DNA of 64,000 nt from NCBI GenBank assembly GCA_021768185.1, contig JAETNP010000024.1, positions 1 through 64,000 of the forward strand. The letters run 5' to 3'. This DNA comes from Oscillospiraceae bacterium. Its GTDB lineage: Bacteria; Bacillota; Clostridia; Oscillospirales; Oscillospiraceae. Below are positions 34,481-43,167 of this stretch, piece by piece (position 1 is the first letter of the stretch; every line of letters starts with the position of its first letter). Under the pieces are notes generated by a model. The model was not told the DNA's origin. It saw only the letters and a program-made list of their open reading frames with translations, and ran no database searches. A program made the translations under genes and the position numbers.

Positions 34481-35227
34481 ATGAACAAGTACTTATACAA
34501 CGCGCTCCCCTTCCTCAAGGACATCGACCGGGGACGGCAGGAGCAGTTTGAAACCTACTTCCGCAGCGCGCCACTCTGGCTCATGGAGATGTTCCAGGTG
34601 GTGGAGCTGAAAAGCGGCGACGTGTTCATCCGGGAGGGCGACAGCGCGGACACCATCTTTTTTGTGGGCCGGGGCGTCATCGAGGCCACAGACTACCGTG
34701 TGCTGGGGACTCTCTACGACTACATGCGCTTCGACAAGGTGTACGCCTTCGGCGGCATGGAGTTCATCATGGAGCTGGACACCTACAAGACCACCCTGCG
34801 GGCCGTCACGGACTGCACCATCGTCAAGCTGCCCCGGTCCCAGTTCGAGAAGTGGATGTGCTCCGACATCCAGGCCCTGCGGTACGAGGCTAAGCTGGTG
34901 GGCGAGTACTTAAATACAGAGGCGCGGCACAACCGGGTGCTGCTGTTCCTGGAAGGCGCCGATCGGCTGGCTCTGCTGCTCATCGGACGGTATGAGCAGT
35001 ACAGCGTGGACGGCGTTTTGCAGCTCCGGGAGAGCCGGCAGCGGCTGGCCAACGAGAGCGGGCTGTGCGTGAAGAGCGTCAACCGGGGCATCCAGAAATT
35101 TGTGGACGAGGGCCTGATCTCCAAGGAGGGGACCAGGATCAACGTCACCCGGGCCCAATATGAGGCGCTGCGGGACTTCCTCTCTCAGAAAGTTCACCTG
35201 GACCCCAGCGGAATGTCATTCAAATAA
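34481..35227 (+). CDS. Crp/Fnr family transcriptional regulator
   Basis: 248 residues. An N-terminal cyclic-nucleotide-binding-like barrel (about 25-140) with VELKSGDVFIREGD and ADTIFFVGRGVIEATDY precedes a C-terminal winged helix-turn-helix (RQRLANESGLCVKSVNRGIQKFVDEGLISKE region). No Fe-S cysteine cluster is seen, so it is not a classic FNR. It lies inside the nucleoside operon between deoB and the purine phosphorylase, which suggests it controls nucleoside use. The effector is unknown. Confidence 0.88.
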   Translation: MNKYLYNALPFLKDIDRGRQEQFETYFRSAPLWLMEMFQVVELKSGDVFIREGDSADTIFFVGRGVIEATDYRVLGTLYDYMRFDKVYAFGGMEFIMELDTYKTTLRAVTDCTIVKLPRSQFEKWMCSDIQALRYEAKLVGEYLNTEARHNRVLLFLEGADRLALLLIGRYEQYSVDGVLQLRESRQRLANESGLCVKSVNRGIQKFVDEGLISKEGTRINVTRAQYEALRDFLSQKVHLDPSGMSFK

Positions 35228-35240
35228 GGAGGAGATGCGT

Positions 35241-36062
35241 ATGAGCGAAGTTTATCAGAAATTGCAGGTATGTCTGGAGAGCGTCCGGGCCAAGACGGAT
35301 TTTCAGCCGGAAATCGCTCTGATCCTCGGCTCCGGCCTGGGCGACTACGCGGACGAGATCGACATTGAGCAGACCATTGATTACACGGAAATTCAGGGCT
35401 TCCCCACCTCCACGGTAGCCGGGCACAAGGGCCGGTTCGTCTTCGGCCGGGTCCAGGGCGTCCCGGTGGTCATCATGCAGGGCCGGGTCCACTACTATGA
35501 GGGCTATCCCATGTCGGATGTGGTGCTGCCCACCCGGCTCATGGGACTGATGGGCGCAAAGAAGCTGGTCCTCACCAATGCGGCGGGGGGCATCAACCCC
35601 GGCTTCCAGCCCGGATGCTTCATGCTTCTGACGGACCACATCACCACCGGCGTCCCCAGCCCCCTCATCGGGCCAAACCCGGACGAGCTGGGCCCCCGGT
35701 TCCCGGACATGAGCGAGGTCTACAGCCACCGGATGCGCTCGGTGGTCAAGGATGCCGCGGCGGAGCTGAACATTCCTCTCCACGAGGGCGTCTACGTCCA
35801 GCTCACCGGTCCCGCCTATGAGACGCCCGCTGAAATTCGCATGTGCCGGGCCTGGGGCGGCGACGCGGTGGGCATGAGCACCGCCTGCGAGGCCCTTGCG
35901 GCCAAACACATGGGGCTGGAGATCTGCGGCATCTCCTGTATCACCAACATGGCTGCCGGCATGTCCGGCAAGCCCCTGGACCACAAGGAGGTCCAGGAGA
36001 CGGCGGACCGGGTGGCGGTTCAGTTCAAGCAGCTCATTACCGCCGTGATCGGCAGGATATAA
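35241..36062 (+). CDS. punA: Purine-nucleoside phosphorylase (trimeric type)
   Basis: 273 residues from ATG 35241, chosen for the AAGGAGGAG site just before it; the open frame further upstream overlaps the regulator gene. Motifs: LILGSGLGDYAD (phosphate loop), STVAGHKGRFVFG, MQGRVHYYEGYPM and GMSTACEALAAKHMG, as in PNP class I. It cleaves purine (deoxy)nucleosides to base and pentose-1-phosphate. Last gene of the operon. Confidence 0.95.
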   Translation: MSEVYQKLQVCLESVRAKTDFQPEIALILGSGLGDYADEIDIEQTIDYTEIQGFPTSTVAGHKGRFVFGRVQGVPVVIMQGRVHYYEGYPMSDVVLPTRLMGLMGAKKLVLTNAAGGINPGFQPGCFMLLTDHITTGVPSPLIGPNPDELGPRFPDMSEVYSHRMRSVVKDAAAELNIPLHEGVYVQLTGPAYETPAEIRMCRAWGGDAVGMSTACEALAAKHMGLEICGISCITNMAAGMSGKPLDHKEVQETADRVAVQFKQLITAVIGRI

Positions 36063-36157
36063 TACTATTTCTTGATAAAAAGATTTAAAAATCGTTTTAT
36101 GGAGAATTAGTATAAATGTGAATCAAAGGTTGGTCATTAAAAGTTTCGCCGGCCAAG

Positions 36158-36232
36158 ATTTTGCAACGGCCACATCGAGTGGCCGTGCAAAATTCAATTG
36201 TGCATGACCCCTCGATGGGGTCATTGCACAAT
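36158..36232. repeat. Hairpin repeat pair member 1
   Basis: First hairpin ATTTTGCAACGGCCAC/GTGGCCGTGCAAAAT with one bulged A; second hairpin ATTGTGCATGACCCC/GGGGTCATTGCACAAT. The first hairpin and the following ATTGTGCAT recur at 39695-39745. Confidence 0.65.
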
Positions 36233-36302
36233 CTACAAAGGCCGCAGAGTCCGCCGGGAGTTCCCGTCAACCCTTGATTCGCATTATAAGTACATACATA
36301 AA

Positions 36303-36356
36303 CCGGCCCCGCCGGATATGAGCGCCTGCTGCGGCGTTCATGTCCGGCGGGGCCGG
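36303..36356. terminator. Bidirectional terminator between PNP and metA
   Basis: Outer arms CCGGCCCCGCCGGA (36303-36316) and TCCGGCGGGGCCGG (36343-36356), with further inner pairing (ATGA/TCAT and CGCC/GGCG). A short TTT follows on the minus side and TGTTGGTTT on the plus side. Confidence 0.75.
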
Positions 36357-36364
36357 CTGTTGGT

Positions 36365-37309
36365 TTATGGGTGGTCCGGCTGTCCCTGCGCGCCCCGAAT
36401 TTCGCTGATATCGAAGGGCGTGGTCTGGTAGACAAAGTAGTTCAGCCAGTTGCTGTAGAGCAGATTGGCGCAGGAGCGCCAGGTGACCCGGGGCGGCTGG
36501 GTGTCGTCGTCATCGGGGTAGTAGTTCTTGGGAATTTCGATGGGCTTGCCCTGGCTCTTGTCCCGGCGGTACTCCTGGTCCAGGGTATCCGCGTCGTACT
36601 CGCTGTGGCCGGTGATGAAGATCTGCCGGCCGCTCTCGGTGGACAGCGCGTAAATCCCCGCCTCCGGGGAAGTGGCCAGGATTTTCAGCTGAGGCACCTT
36701 CTCGATGTCCTCCCGGCGGACGGTGGTGTGCCGGGAGTGGGGCACCATGAATACGTCGTCGCTGCCCCGGAAGAGCATATTGCTCTTCCGCTCCACGATG
36801 TGGGGGAATACGCCGAAGAGCTTCTTTTCCAGGGGATATTTCTGTACGCCGTAGTGGTAGTACAGCCCCGCCTGGGCGCCCCAGCAGATGTGGAAGGTGG
36901 AGTGGACGTGGCTTTTGGACCATTCCATGATGCCGCACAGCTCCTCCCAGTACTCCACCTCCTCGAAGGGCAGATGCTCCACCGGCGCGCCGGTGATGAC
37001 CATGCCGTCGTAGTTGTTGGCCTTTACGTCGTCAAAGTGGCGGTAGAAGGCCAGCATATGCTCCTGAGGGGTGTTCTTGGGCACATGGCCCCGGGGGGCG
37101 ATGAGCTCCAGCTCCACCTGGAGCGGCGTATTGCTGAGCAGGCGGCTGAGCTGGGTCTCGGTGGCGATCTTGGTGGGCATCAGGTTCAGCAGCAATATCC
37201 GCAGGGGCCGGATGTCCTGTCCCATGGCCCGCTGCTCCGTCATGACGAAAATATTCTCGCTTTTCAGCGTCTTGGCGGCGGGCAGTTCGTTGGGAATTCG
37301 GATGGGCAT
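36365..37309 (-). CDS. metA: Homoserine O-acyltransferase (MetA family)
   Basis: 314 residues. The catalytic cysteine is in [13 protein letters not shown] and the His/Glu pair region is [13 protein letters not shown], as in MetA. It acylates homoserine as the first committed step to methionine. In Firmicutes this family usually uses acetyl-CoA, which fits the adjacent O-acetylhomoserine sulfhydrylase. It follows metY by 35 bp in the same operon. No S-box or T-box leader was recognised upstream of the operon. Confidence 0.93.
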   Translation of the reverse strand: MPIRIPNELPAAKTLKSENIFVMTEQRAMGQDIRPLRILLLNLMPTKIATETQLSRLLSNTPLQVELELIAPRGHVPKNTPQEHMLAFYRHFDDVKANNYDGMVITGAPVEHLPFEEVEYWEELCGIMEWSKSHVHSTFHICWGAQAGLYYHYGVQKYPLEKKLFGVFPHIVERKSNMLFRGSDDVFMVPHSRHTTVRREDIEKVPQLKILATSPEAGIYALSTESGRQIFITGHSEYDADTLDQEYRRDKSQGKPIEIPKNYYPDDDDTQPPRVTWRSCANLLYSNWLNYFVYQTTPFDISEIRGAQGQPDHP

Positions 37310-37344
37310 GGCGATCCTCCTTTATTGGGATGGAAATACGGTGG

Positions 37345-38625
37345 TTACACGGCGCTGAGCGCCTGCTCCAGATCGGCGATCAGGTCCTCCCTGCTCTCCA
37401 GGCCCACGCTCAGGCGCACCAGGTCGGCGGAGACCCCGGCGGCCTCCAGCTCGGCGTCATTCATCTGCCGGTGGGTAGAACTGGCGGGGTGGAGGCAGCA
37501 GGTCCGGGCGTCCGCCACATGGGTGGCGATAGCTCCCAGCCGCAGATGGCCCATGAAGGTCTCGGCGGCCTGCCGCCCGCCCTTCACGCCGAAGCTCACC
37601 ACGCCGCAGGAGCCCTTGGGGAGATACTTCCGGGCCACCGCATAGTAGGGGTCCCCGGGAAGGCCGCTGTAGCGGACCCAGGCGATCTTAGGATGGTTCT
37701 GCAGATATTCCGCCACGGCCTGTCCGTTCTCACAGTGGCGCTCCATGCGGACATGGAGGCTCTCCAGACCCAGGTTCAGGAGGAAGGCGCTCTGGGGGCT
37801 CAGCATGGAGCCGAAGTCCCGCATGAGCTGGGCGGTAGCCTTGGTGATGAAGGCCCCCTCCCTGCCGAAGCGCTCGGCGTAAGTGACGCCGTGGTAGCTG
37901 TCGTCCGGGGTGGTGAGGCCGGGAAATTTGTCCTTGTGGGCCATCCAGTCAAATTTGCCGCCGTCCACGATGGCGCCGCCCAGGGAGGCGGCATGGCCGT
38001 CCATGTACTTGGTAGTGGAGTGGGTGACGATGTCCGCCCCCCATTCGATAGGCCGGCAGAGAACCGGGGTTGCGAAGGTGTTGTCCACGATGAGGGGTAC
38101 GCCGTGGCCGTGGGCGGCCTTGGCGAACTTCTCGATGTCCAGCACGGTCAGGGCCGGATTGGCGATGGTCTCGCCGAAGACGGCCTTGGTATTGGGCCGG
38201 AAAGCGGCCTCCAGCTCCTCCTCGGTGCAGTCCGGGGCCACGAAGGTGAATTCGATCCCCATGCGCTTCATGGTGACGGCGAAGAGATTGAAGGTGCCGC
38301 CGTAGATGGAACTGCTGGCGACCACGTGGTCGCCGCAGGAGGCGATGTTGAACACGGCGTAGAAATTGGCCGCCTGACCGGAGGAGGTGAGCATGGCCGC
38401 CGTGCCGCCCTCCAGCTCCGCAATCTTTTTCGCCACATGGTCGCAGGTGGGATTCTGGAGACGGCTGTAGAAGTACCCCTCGGCCTCCAGGTCAAAGAGC
38501 TTCGCCATATCGGCGCTGGAGTCGTACTTGAAGGTGGTGGACTGGACAATGGGGATTTGCCGGGGTTCGCCGTTGCCAGGGTGATAGCCGCCCTGGACGC
38601 AGATGGTTTCGATATGATTGCTCAT
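37345..38625 (-). CDS. metY: O-acetylhomoserine sulfhydrylase (MetY type)
   Basis: 426 residues. PLP-dependent Cys/Met metabolism enzyme with the Schiff-base lysine in VTHSTTKYMDGH and SSSIYGGTFNLF and RLSVGLE motifs. The length fits O-acetylhomoserine aminocarboxypropyltransferase rather than shorter cystathionine enzymes. It makes homocysteine from O-acetylhomoserine and sulfide, directly downstream of MetA in the pathway. The ribosome site TAAGGAG overlaps the stop of the upstream polysaccharide deacetylase gene. Confidence 0.92.
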   Translation of the reverse strand: MSNHIETICVQGGYHPGNGEPRQIPIVQSTTFKYDSSADMAKLFDLEAEGYFYSRLQNPTCDHVAKKIAELEGGTAAMLTSSGQAANFYAVFNIASCGDHVVASSSIYGGTFNLFAVTMKRMGIEFTFVAPDCTEEELEAAFRPNTKAVFGETIANPALTVLDIEKFAKAAHGHGVPLIVDNTFATPVLCRPIEWGADIVTHSTTKYMDGHAASLGGAIVDGGKFDWMAHKDKFPGLTTPDDSYHGVTYAERFGREGAFITKATAQLMRDFGSMLSPQSAFLLNLGLESLHVRMERHCENGQAVAEYLQNHPKIAWVRYSGLPGDPYYAVARKYLPKGSCGVVSFGVKGGRQAAETFMGHLRLGAIATHVADARTCCLHPASSTHRQMNDAELEAAGVSADLVRLSVGLESREDLIADLEQALSAV

Positions 38626-38638
38626 GCTTCTTCTCTCC

Positions 38639-39532
38639 TTAATGATTCTTTGATAAAACAGGCGTGGAAAAATACTGGTTCAGACGGTCCACCAGTTCTT
38701 CGCCGCTGTCGCAGTCGGTCACATTGAACCGGCCCATCATCCGCAGGCACCCCTCGTCCCCCGCATGAAGCCAGTTGATTCGCTCGTCAATGGTGACGGT
38801 AAGCTGATAGCCCGCCTCCTTCATCACCTCGTCTGCTTCCAAGTCATAGTAGCCGAAGGGATAGGCCAGCGCCAGCAGCTCCGTCGCCACCCGGCCCTCC
38901 CGCCGCCGGCGGAAGGCCTCGGCATCGGCCAGCAAAGCGCTGCGGTATTCCGAATCGCTCTCTCCCGGAATCCGCCGCACGCCGTCCCGACCGCTGTAGC
39001 CGTAGGATTCCAGCTGGTGCATGTCAAAGGTATGGCTCTGTACGTCAATGATCCCCTTCTCCACCCAGGGGGCGGCCTCCTCGAAGGCGAAGCGGTGCTG
39101 CCACATGGGCTCTCCGGAGTGGACGTAGTATTCCTCCCCCTCGTTGATGCCGATGACGAAGACGGTGGCCCGCATTCCGGTCTCCTCCAGAATAGGGGCG
39201 GCAATGGTCAGGTTGCTGCCGTAGCCGTCGTCCATGGTAATCAGGACCGGTTTTTCCGGCAGGGGCGTTCCCTCACGGACGAAGCCGATGACCTGGGAAA
39301 CGTTAACAGCCTCATATCCCGCCTCACGGAGGGCGGACATCTGCTCCCGGAAGCTCGCGGGGGTCACCACAGTCCCGCTTTTGCTCTCGTCTGCAAAATG
39401 GTGATACATTAAAATTGGCAGCGGCTGGCCGCCGCCGCCGTGGGTCAGGCGGTACATGTCCGCCACTTCAAGGATCAGAAGCAGCGCCAGCAGCACAATG
39501 ACCGGAAGTCTCCAGTCAATTTTTTTCTTCAC
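38639..39532 (-). CDS. Membrane-anchored polysaccharide deacetylase
   Basis: 297 residues from GTG 39532, preferred over TTG 39541, which has no spacing from GGGAGG. An N-terminal anchor (about 8-25) is followed by a NodB-type domain: LMYHHFADE, LITMDDGYGSN (metal-binding Asp pair) and SHTFDMHQLESYG. Such enzymes remove acetyl groups from surface polysaccharide or peptidoglycan. It shares a promoter with metY and metA although no metabolic link is apparent. Confidence 0.87.
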   Translation of the reverse strand: MKKKIDWRLPVIVLLALLLILEVADMYRLTHGGGGQPLPILMYHHFADESKSGTVVTPASFREQMSALREAGYEAVNVSQVIGFVREGTPLPEKPVLITMDDGYGSNLTIAAPILEETGMRATVFVIGINEGEEYYVHSGEPMWQHRFAFEEAAPWVEKGIIDVQSHTFDMHQLESYGYSGRDGVRRIPGESDSEYRSALLADAEAFRRRREGRVATELLALAYPFGYYDLEADEVMKEAGYQLTVTIDERINWLHAGDEGCLRMMGRFNVTDCDSGEELVDRLNQYFSTPVLSKNH

Positions 39533-39573
39533 ACGCAGCAACCTCCCGGATGCCAGTATAGACGTTGCTTTTC

Positions 39574-39602
39574 ACTATATCACCATATCCGGGTTCTGTC
39601 AA
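39574..39602 (-). promoter_or_regulatory. Promoter of deacetylase-metY-metA operon
   Basis: Minus-strand TTGACA (39602-39597), 17-bp spacer, TATAGT (39579-39574), giving a leader of only about 35 bases. Confidence 0.8.
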
Positions 39603-39694
39603 TCGCGCAAGATATCAGTTTGCGCCAGTTTTTGCCCCGCTCCACGCGGCACGGAAGCGGTTTCCCGCCGATAGCCGTGGGCTTCCCGCGCAAA

Positions 39695-39745
39695 ATTTTG
39701 CACGGCCACATCATCCAGCGGCCGTGCAAAATCAGATTGTGCATA
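39695..39745. repeat. Hairpin repeat pair member 2
   Basis: ATTTTGCACGGCC (39695-39707) pairs with GGCCGTGCAAAAT (39720-39732), followed by ATTGTGCAT. Closely matches 36158-36206, including CGGCCACATC and the flanking ATTGTGCAT, but the second hairpin of member 1 is not conserved. Confidence 0.65.
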
Positions 39746-39783
39746 CTCACACTTATTCTCGGCGGTTATCGTGCGGAATTTTG

Positions 39784-40215
39784 TTATTCCGCATCTCTGT
39801 TCCAGAAAAACCGCAGGGCGTTATCCATATATTCGTTGGCTGCATTCCCATCATGGGCATAGCCCTCCCGCTCCCGGAAGGAGAGCTTGCCCTCCTGTTC
39901 GCTGTCGGCAAAGGTGAAAACATCCGTCTCCCCCATAGCCATCACACCGTTTTTGAAGCCGGAATAGGCGAAGTCGTCCGTGCCGGAGGCGCTGTAGATG
40001 AAGAAATCACTGGCGGAGTGTCCGGAACTGCGCACGATGTCGGCCATATACACCCCGTCTCCGATGGGGCCGCCGCTGGAGGGCGCAAAATAGCGGAAAT
40101 AATCCAGGCAATGCTCAAAGGTCCTCCATGTGTTCATGGAACCCATGGAAAATCCGCCGAAGGCCCGGTGGTCACGGGATGCGGCAAGGCCCTCCCGGTC
40201 TGTGCTTTCCGCGAC
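39784..40215 (-). pseudogene. C-terminal fragment of an esterase
   Basis: The frame reads from about 40215 (VAESTDREGLAASRDHRAF) through GGFSMGSMNTW, the nucleophile-elbow motif GxSxG of an esterase family, to the stop at 39784. The N-terminal half of the alpha/beta hydrolase is missing. Upstream sequence instead encodes the start of an aldo/keto reductase in another frame. The first ATG within the fragment is 40146, without a ribosome site, so translation is unlikely. Confidence 0.8.
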
Positions 40216-40300
40216 AGTCGGGGGACAGCAGAAAGGTACCGATGCCCGCCATGGGCATGACTGCTCCGTTGTTCAGTTCCAGAGTCATTTGTTCGCTCAT
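40216..40300 (-). pseudogene. N-terminal fragment of an aldo/keto reductase
   Basis: ATG 40300 has AAGGAGAATCGAAC upstream. It encodes MSEQMTLELNNGAVMPMAG and then IGTFLLSPD, the start of an AKR barrel. Similarity then stops and the sequence continues, one frame away, as an esterase remnant. In frame the product would end at a TGA after about 42 codons. A deletion that removed the rest of the AKR and the start of the esterase gene explains it. Confidence 0.8.
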
Positions 40301-40321
40301 GTTCGATTCTCCTTAAAATAA

Positions 40322-40361
40322 AAAGATGGGGTACTCTTGCAATCAAGAATACCCCATCTTT
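40322..40361 (-). terminator. Terminator after the LysR gene
   Basis: Arms AAAGATGGGGTA (40322-40333) and TACCCCATCTTT (40350-40361) with additional inner TCTTG/CAAGA pairing; on the minus strand it ends CATCTTTTTATTTT. Confidence 0.85.
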
Positions 40362-40407
40362 ACCGAAAACAGAAGTATCGGTTTGTTCATGAGTATCAAC
40401 CTTTGAC

Positions 40408-41307
40408 TTATAGCTGTGTATTCATCACCTGAGCTACCGTATGGATCAGCGTTTGGACAGCGGGCGATGGTGTTGGCGAGTGGAGCAGTCCGAAGGGGAT
40501 CGAGTGGTTCCATTCCACAGGAAGAATTTTCAGAAGCGGGTGTACTCCCTCCCACTGCAGAACCGCCATCAGCAGTGCGTTCTCATGCTCGCATTGATTA
40601 AACACTTCCAGATTATAAAAAGAGAAATCAATAATTTGAATTTCCGGGTGCTGCTCCCATAGCTCATCCCGCAGCTGATCCACATATTTGCTCCAGTTCC
40701 GTTTGATGAGCATGAGCCGCTGTCCGTATAAATCCTCCACCGCGAGTTTTTTCTTCTGGGCCAGCGGGTGGTAGATGGACACCGCACAGCAGATGGGAAC
40801 CCGCATCAGTTCCAGCGCGTCACAGGCGCGCAGAGCCAGCATGGTTTCATCAAAAACTCCCGCTACCAGGTCGATGTTCTGTCCCAGGTTCGCCAGAATT
40901 TCCCGCGCGTTCTCCGGGGTATTGTCGAAGTTCACCATCTGGAATTTCAGTTCCGGATGTATCTCATGGACCTGGGGCCACAGGTCCATGAGGAATTGGC
41001 TGGGCGTCATCAGAGACGTACCGATGCGGATCACGCTCTCGTTGCTCTGCATGGCGTTCCTGGCCCGCACCTGGGCGTCCCTGGCGTACTGGATCATGTA
41101 CTTCGCATCCTGATAGTAGGACTTCCCTGCATTGGTCAGTGTCAACCCACGGGGCGTTCGGTTGAATAACTGGACTTCCAGGCTGCCCTCCAGCAGATTG
41201 ATTTGTTTCATTACCGCCGTGGAGGAAATAAACAGCGTCTCCGCCGCCTTGGAAAAGCTCCCGGCGTCGGCGACCTGGATGAAGGTGTCGAGCTGATGAT
41301 TGTACAT
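40408..41307 (-). CDS. LysR family transcriptional regulator
   Basis: 299 residues from ATG 41307, chosen for GAGGAG seven bases upstream and because MYNHQLDTFIQVADAGSFSKAAE is the standard LysR start. The HTH (FSKAAETLFISSTAVMKQINLLE) is followed by a substrate-binding domain. It lies upstream of the truncated reductase/esterase remnants, which were probably its targets before the deletion. A strong terminator separates them. Confidence 0.9.
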   Translation of the reverse strand: MYNHQLDTFIQVADAGSFSKAAETLFISSTAVMKQINLLEGSLEVQLFNRTPRGLTLTNAGKSYYQDAKYMIQYARDAQVRARNAMQSNESVIRIGTSLMTPSQFLMDLWPQVHEIHPELKFQMVNFDNTPENAREILANLGQNIDLVAGVFDETMLALRACDALELMRVPICCAVSIYHPLAQKKKLAVEDLYGQRLMLIKRNWSKYVDQLRDELWEQHPEIQIIDFSFYNLEVFNQCEHENALLMAVLQWEGVHPLLKILPVEWNHSIPFGLLHSPTPSPAVQTLIHTVAQVMNTQL

Positions 41308-41417
41308 GACAGACTCCTCGCTGCATACAGCGTCTCTGTGAATCGTGAGAGAAACGGAGGCAATGCCCTTCCCACGAAAAAGTACCAGGAATGCTTCCAG
41401 CTCCGCGCAGAACGCGG

Positions 41418-42959
41418 TCAGCCGTTCCGTCCGTCGTTTGGTTTTCGATATCGGGCCAGCAGCGCGCCGAAGTCCTCCTGCCGGAGGAGGAGCAGGAGCA
41501 GGACGTACACTACTGCCGCCGCCGCGCCCAAACCCACGCATTTAGCCACCAGCAGCAGCTTGCCCTCCCCGCCGCCGAGGACCATGTCCGTGGCCAGCCA
41601 CAATACGCCGCCGGAAATCAGGGTGGCAAGGAGGCTCTTGCACAGGGGCAGCACCTGGATGCCGCCGGTCTTCCACAAGAACAGGACGGCCATCACCAGC
41701 GCGCCCAGGGTGATGGAGGCCGCCGTGGCGGCAGCCAGCCCCGCCCCGCCCCAACGGGGGGCCAGGAGCCGGTTGAGCCCCCAGTTGCACGCCAGGATGC
41801 CGCCGTTGACCAGCAGGGGGATCAAGGTCCGCTCCATGGTGTAGTAGGCCTTGCTCAGCAGGTCCAGCACGCAGAAGCCCGCCATGGACAGCGCGTAGAT
41901 GGTAAAGACGCTCCCGGTGGCGGCGGTGGAGGCCGCGTCGAAGCTCCCGCCCTCGAACAGCACCCGGACGATGGGGGTGCCGAACACCGCCAGGACGGCG
42001 GAGACGGGCAGCATCAGCAGCAGGGTGCTCCGCAGCACGCCCCAGATATACCTCCGGTAGGCGGTCTGGCCGCCTGAGGCATACTCCTGGCTGAACTGGG
42101 GGAAGAGGACAGTGCTGATGGAATAAATGAGCGTAGTGGTCAGGGGGGTAAACAGCTTATCCGCGTAATAGAAGGCGCTGGTGGGACTGCCGGTAAGCCG
42201 GGCCGCCATGGACGAATCCTGGAGGTAGCAGAAGAGGAAAATGGACGTGGTCAGCACCGTGACCAAGGCGGTCTTCAAAAACGTCTTCACGTAATCCGCC
42301 CGCAGGTTCAGGACAGGGCGGTACCGGTAGCCCTCCTTGAGGGAGTAGGGCACCGTCATGGCAAACTGCAGCAGCCAGGCCAGCGCCACCGCGATCACGT
42401 ACCCGCCCACGCTCAGCCGTTCGGCGAAGACGGCCAGGAAGGCGATAAGGGCCAGATTGTAGGGGATGGACATGCTGCCCTGGAGGACGAAGTGCTCCAG
42501 GGACTGGAACAGGGCCACCAGCAGATAGGTCAGCACGATCACCGGCAGGGTGAGGATCATCACGCGCATATAGCCCGCCAGCTGGAGGGACTCCGCCCCG
42601 CCGCCCTCCCACAGGGAGCCCGCCAGGGAGGGCAGGAAGGTAACTCCGGCCCACACCGCCGCCGCAGCGGCGCTGAGAAGCACCGAGACGGTAATAAGAT
42701 TATTGGCGGCGGCAAAGCCCTCCTTCCGGTCCCGGCGGAGCCGGGGGGTGAGGATGGGCACGGCGGCGATGCACAGGGCGTAGGCCGCGGTGGTGAAGAG
42801 GTAGATGGTGTTGTTGTTGGCGGTGGTATACAGGTCCGCCGCGATCTGTGTGCCGAAGGTCCTGGCCTGGAGGGACTCCCGGACGATGCCCAGCAGCTTG
42901 GCAAACAGCGTGACCAACGTCACGGTGCTGATGACATGAATGGTTTTGTTTTGTTTCAT
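41418..42959 (-). CDS. murJ: Lipid II flippase MurJ family protein
   Basis: 513 residues with about 14 membrane segments. The N-terminus KLLGIVRESLQARTFG and TPRLRRDRKEG match the MurJ/MviN pattern, including the conserved arginine-rich loops. It flips undecaprenyl-linked precursors across the membrane. The csaB and DUF5693 genes lie upstream on the same strand, so it may serve secondary cell-wall polymer export rather than lipid II itself. Confidence 0.87.
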   Translation of the reverse strand: MKQNKTIHVISTVTLVTLFAKLLGIVRESLQARTFGTQIAADLYTTANNNTIYLFTTAAYALCIAAVPILTPRLRRDRKEGFAAANNLITVSVLLSAAAAAVWAGVTFLPSLAGSLWEGGGAESLQLAGYMRVMILTLPVIVLTYLLVALFQSLEHFVLQGSMSIPYNLALIAFLAVFAERLSVGGYVIAVALAWLLQFAMTVPYSLKEGYRYRPVLNLRADYVKTFLKTALVTVLTTSIFLFCYLQDSSMAARLTGSPTSAFYYADKLFTPLTTTLIYSISTVLFPQFSQEYASGGQTAYRRYIWGVLRSTLLLMLPVSAVLAVFGTPIVRVLFEGGSFDAASTAATGSVFTIYALSMAGFCVLDLLSKAYYTMERTLIPLLVNGGILACNWGLNRLLAPRWGGAGLAAATAASITLGALVMAVLFLWKTGGIQVLPLCKSLLATLISGGVLWLATDMVLGGGEGKLLLVAKCVGLGAAAAVVYVLLLLLLRQEDFGALLARYRKPNDGRNG

Positions 42960-43167
42960 ACTATTCCTCGATTAGAAGCGCAATTCCGTTACCGTGTGGA
43001 GATCCTGGAATCATAAGGCAGTACAGAGCGCATGGACCGTCATTAGGCTTCGCCCAACGACCGGTCCGGCAGCCGTTTACGGGCCAAAGGCCCGTTTTAG
43101 GCCTGGGGCGGGCAAAGCCCGCCTAACGGCGCACGCGCTGCCCAAGTTCTTTTTGGTCCTTTTTCTT
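42960..43167. other. murJ-csaB gap with structured repeat
   Basis: 208 bp without a gene; filled with hairpins, including the block shared with the flotillin leader (43038-43150) and ACGGGCC/GGCCCGT and GGCGGGC/GCCCGCC stems between its halves. Confidence 0.6.
43038..43150. repeat. Hairpin motif shared with the flotillin leader
   Basis: CGTCATTAGGCTTCGCCCAACGACCG matches 22216-22241 except for paired changes, and GCGCACGCGCTGCCCAAGTTC matches 22250-22272. About 60 bp of additional hairpins separate the two halves here. A poly-T hairpin, GTCCTTTTTCTT/AAGAAAAAGGAC (43156-43181), follows at the csaB 3' end. Confidence 0.6.

Larger units (their letters stand above)
36063..36364. other. Intergenic region between PNP and metA with repeated hairpins
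   Basis: 302 bp without a gene, between convergent punA and metA. It contains two successive hairpins (36158-36193 and 36197-36232, the first repeated at 39695-39732) and a long GC terminator hairpin. Confidence 0.6.

Noticed and set aside
36063-36364. CRISPR-like spaced repeats between PNP and metA
   Set aside because: There are only two hairpins of different sequence, no regular repeat-spacer pattern and no cas genes.
37310-39532. S-box or T-box control of metY-metA
   Set aside because: The operon leader is only about 35 bases and the gap before metY is 13 bp, with no SAM-riboswitch or T-box motif.
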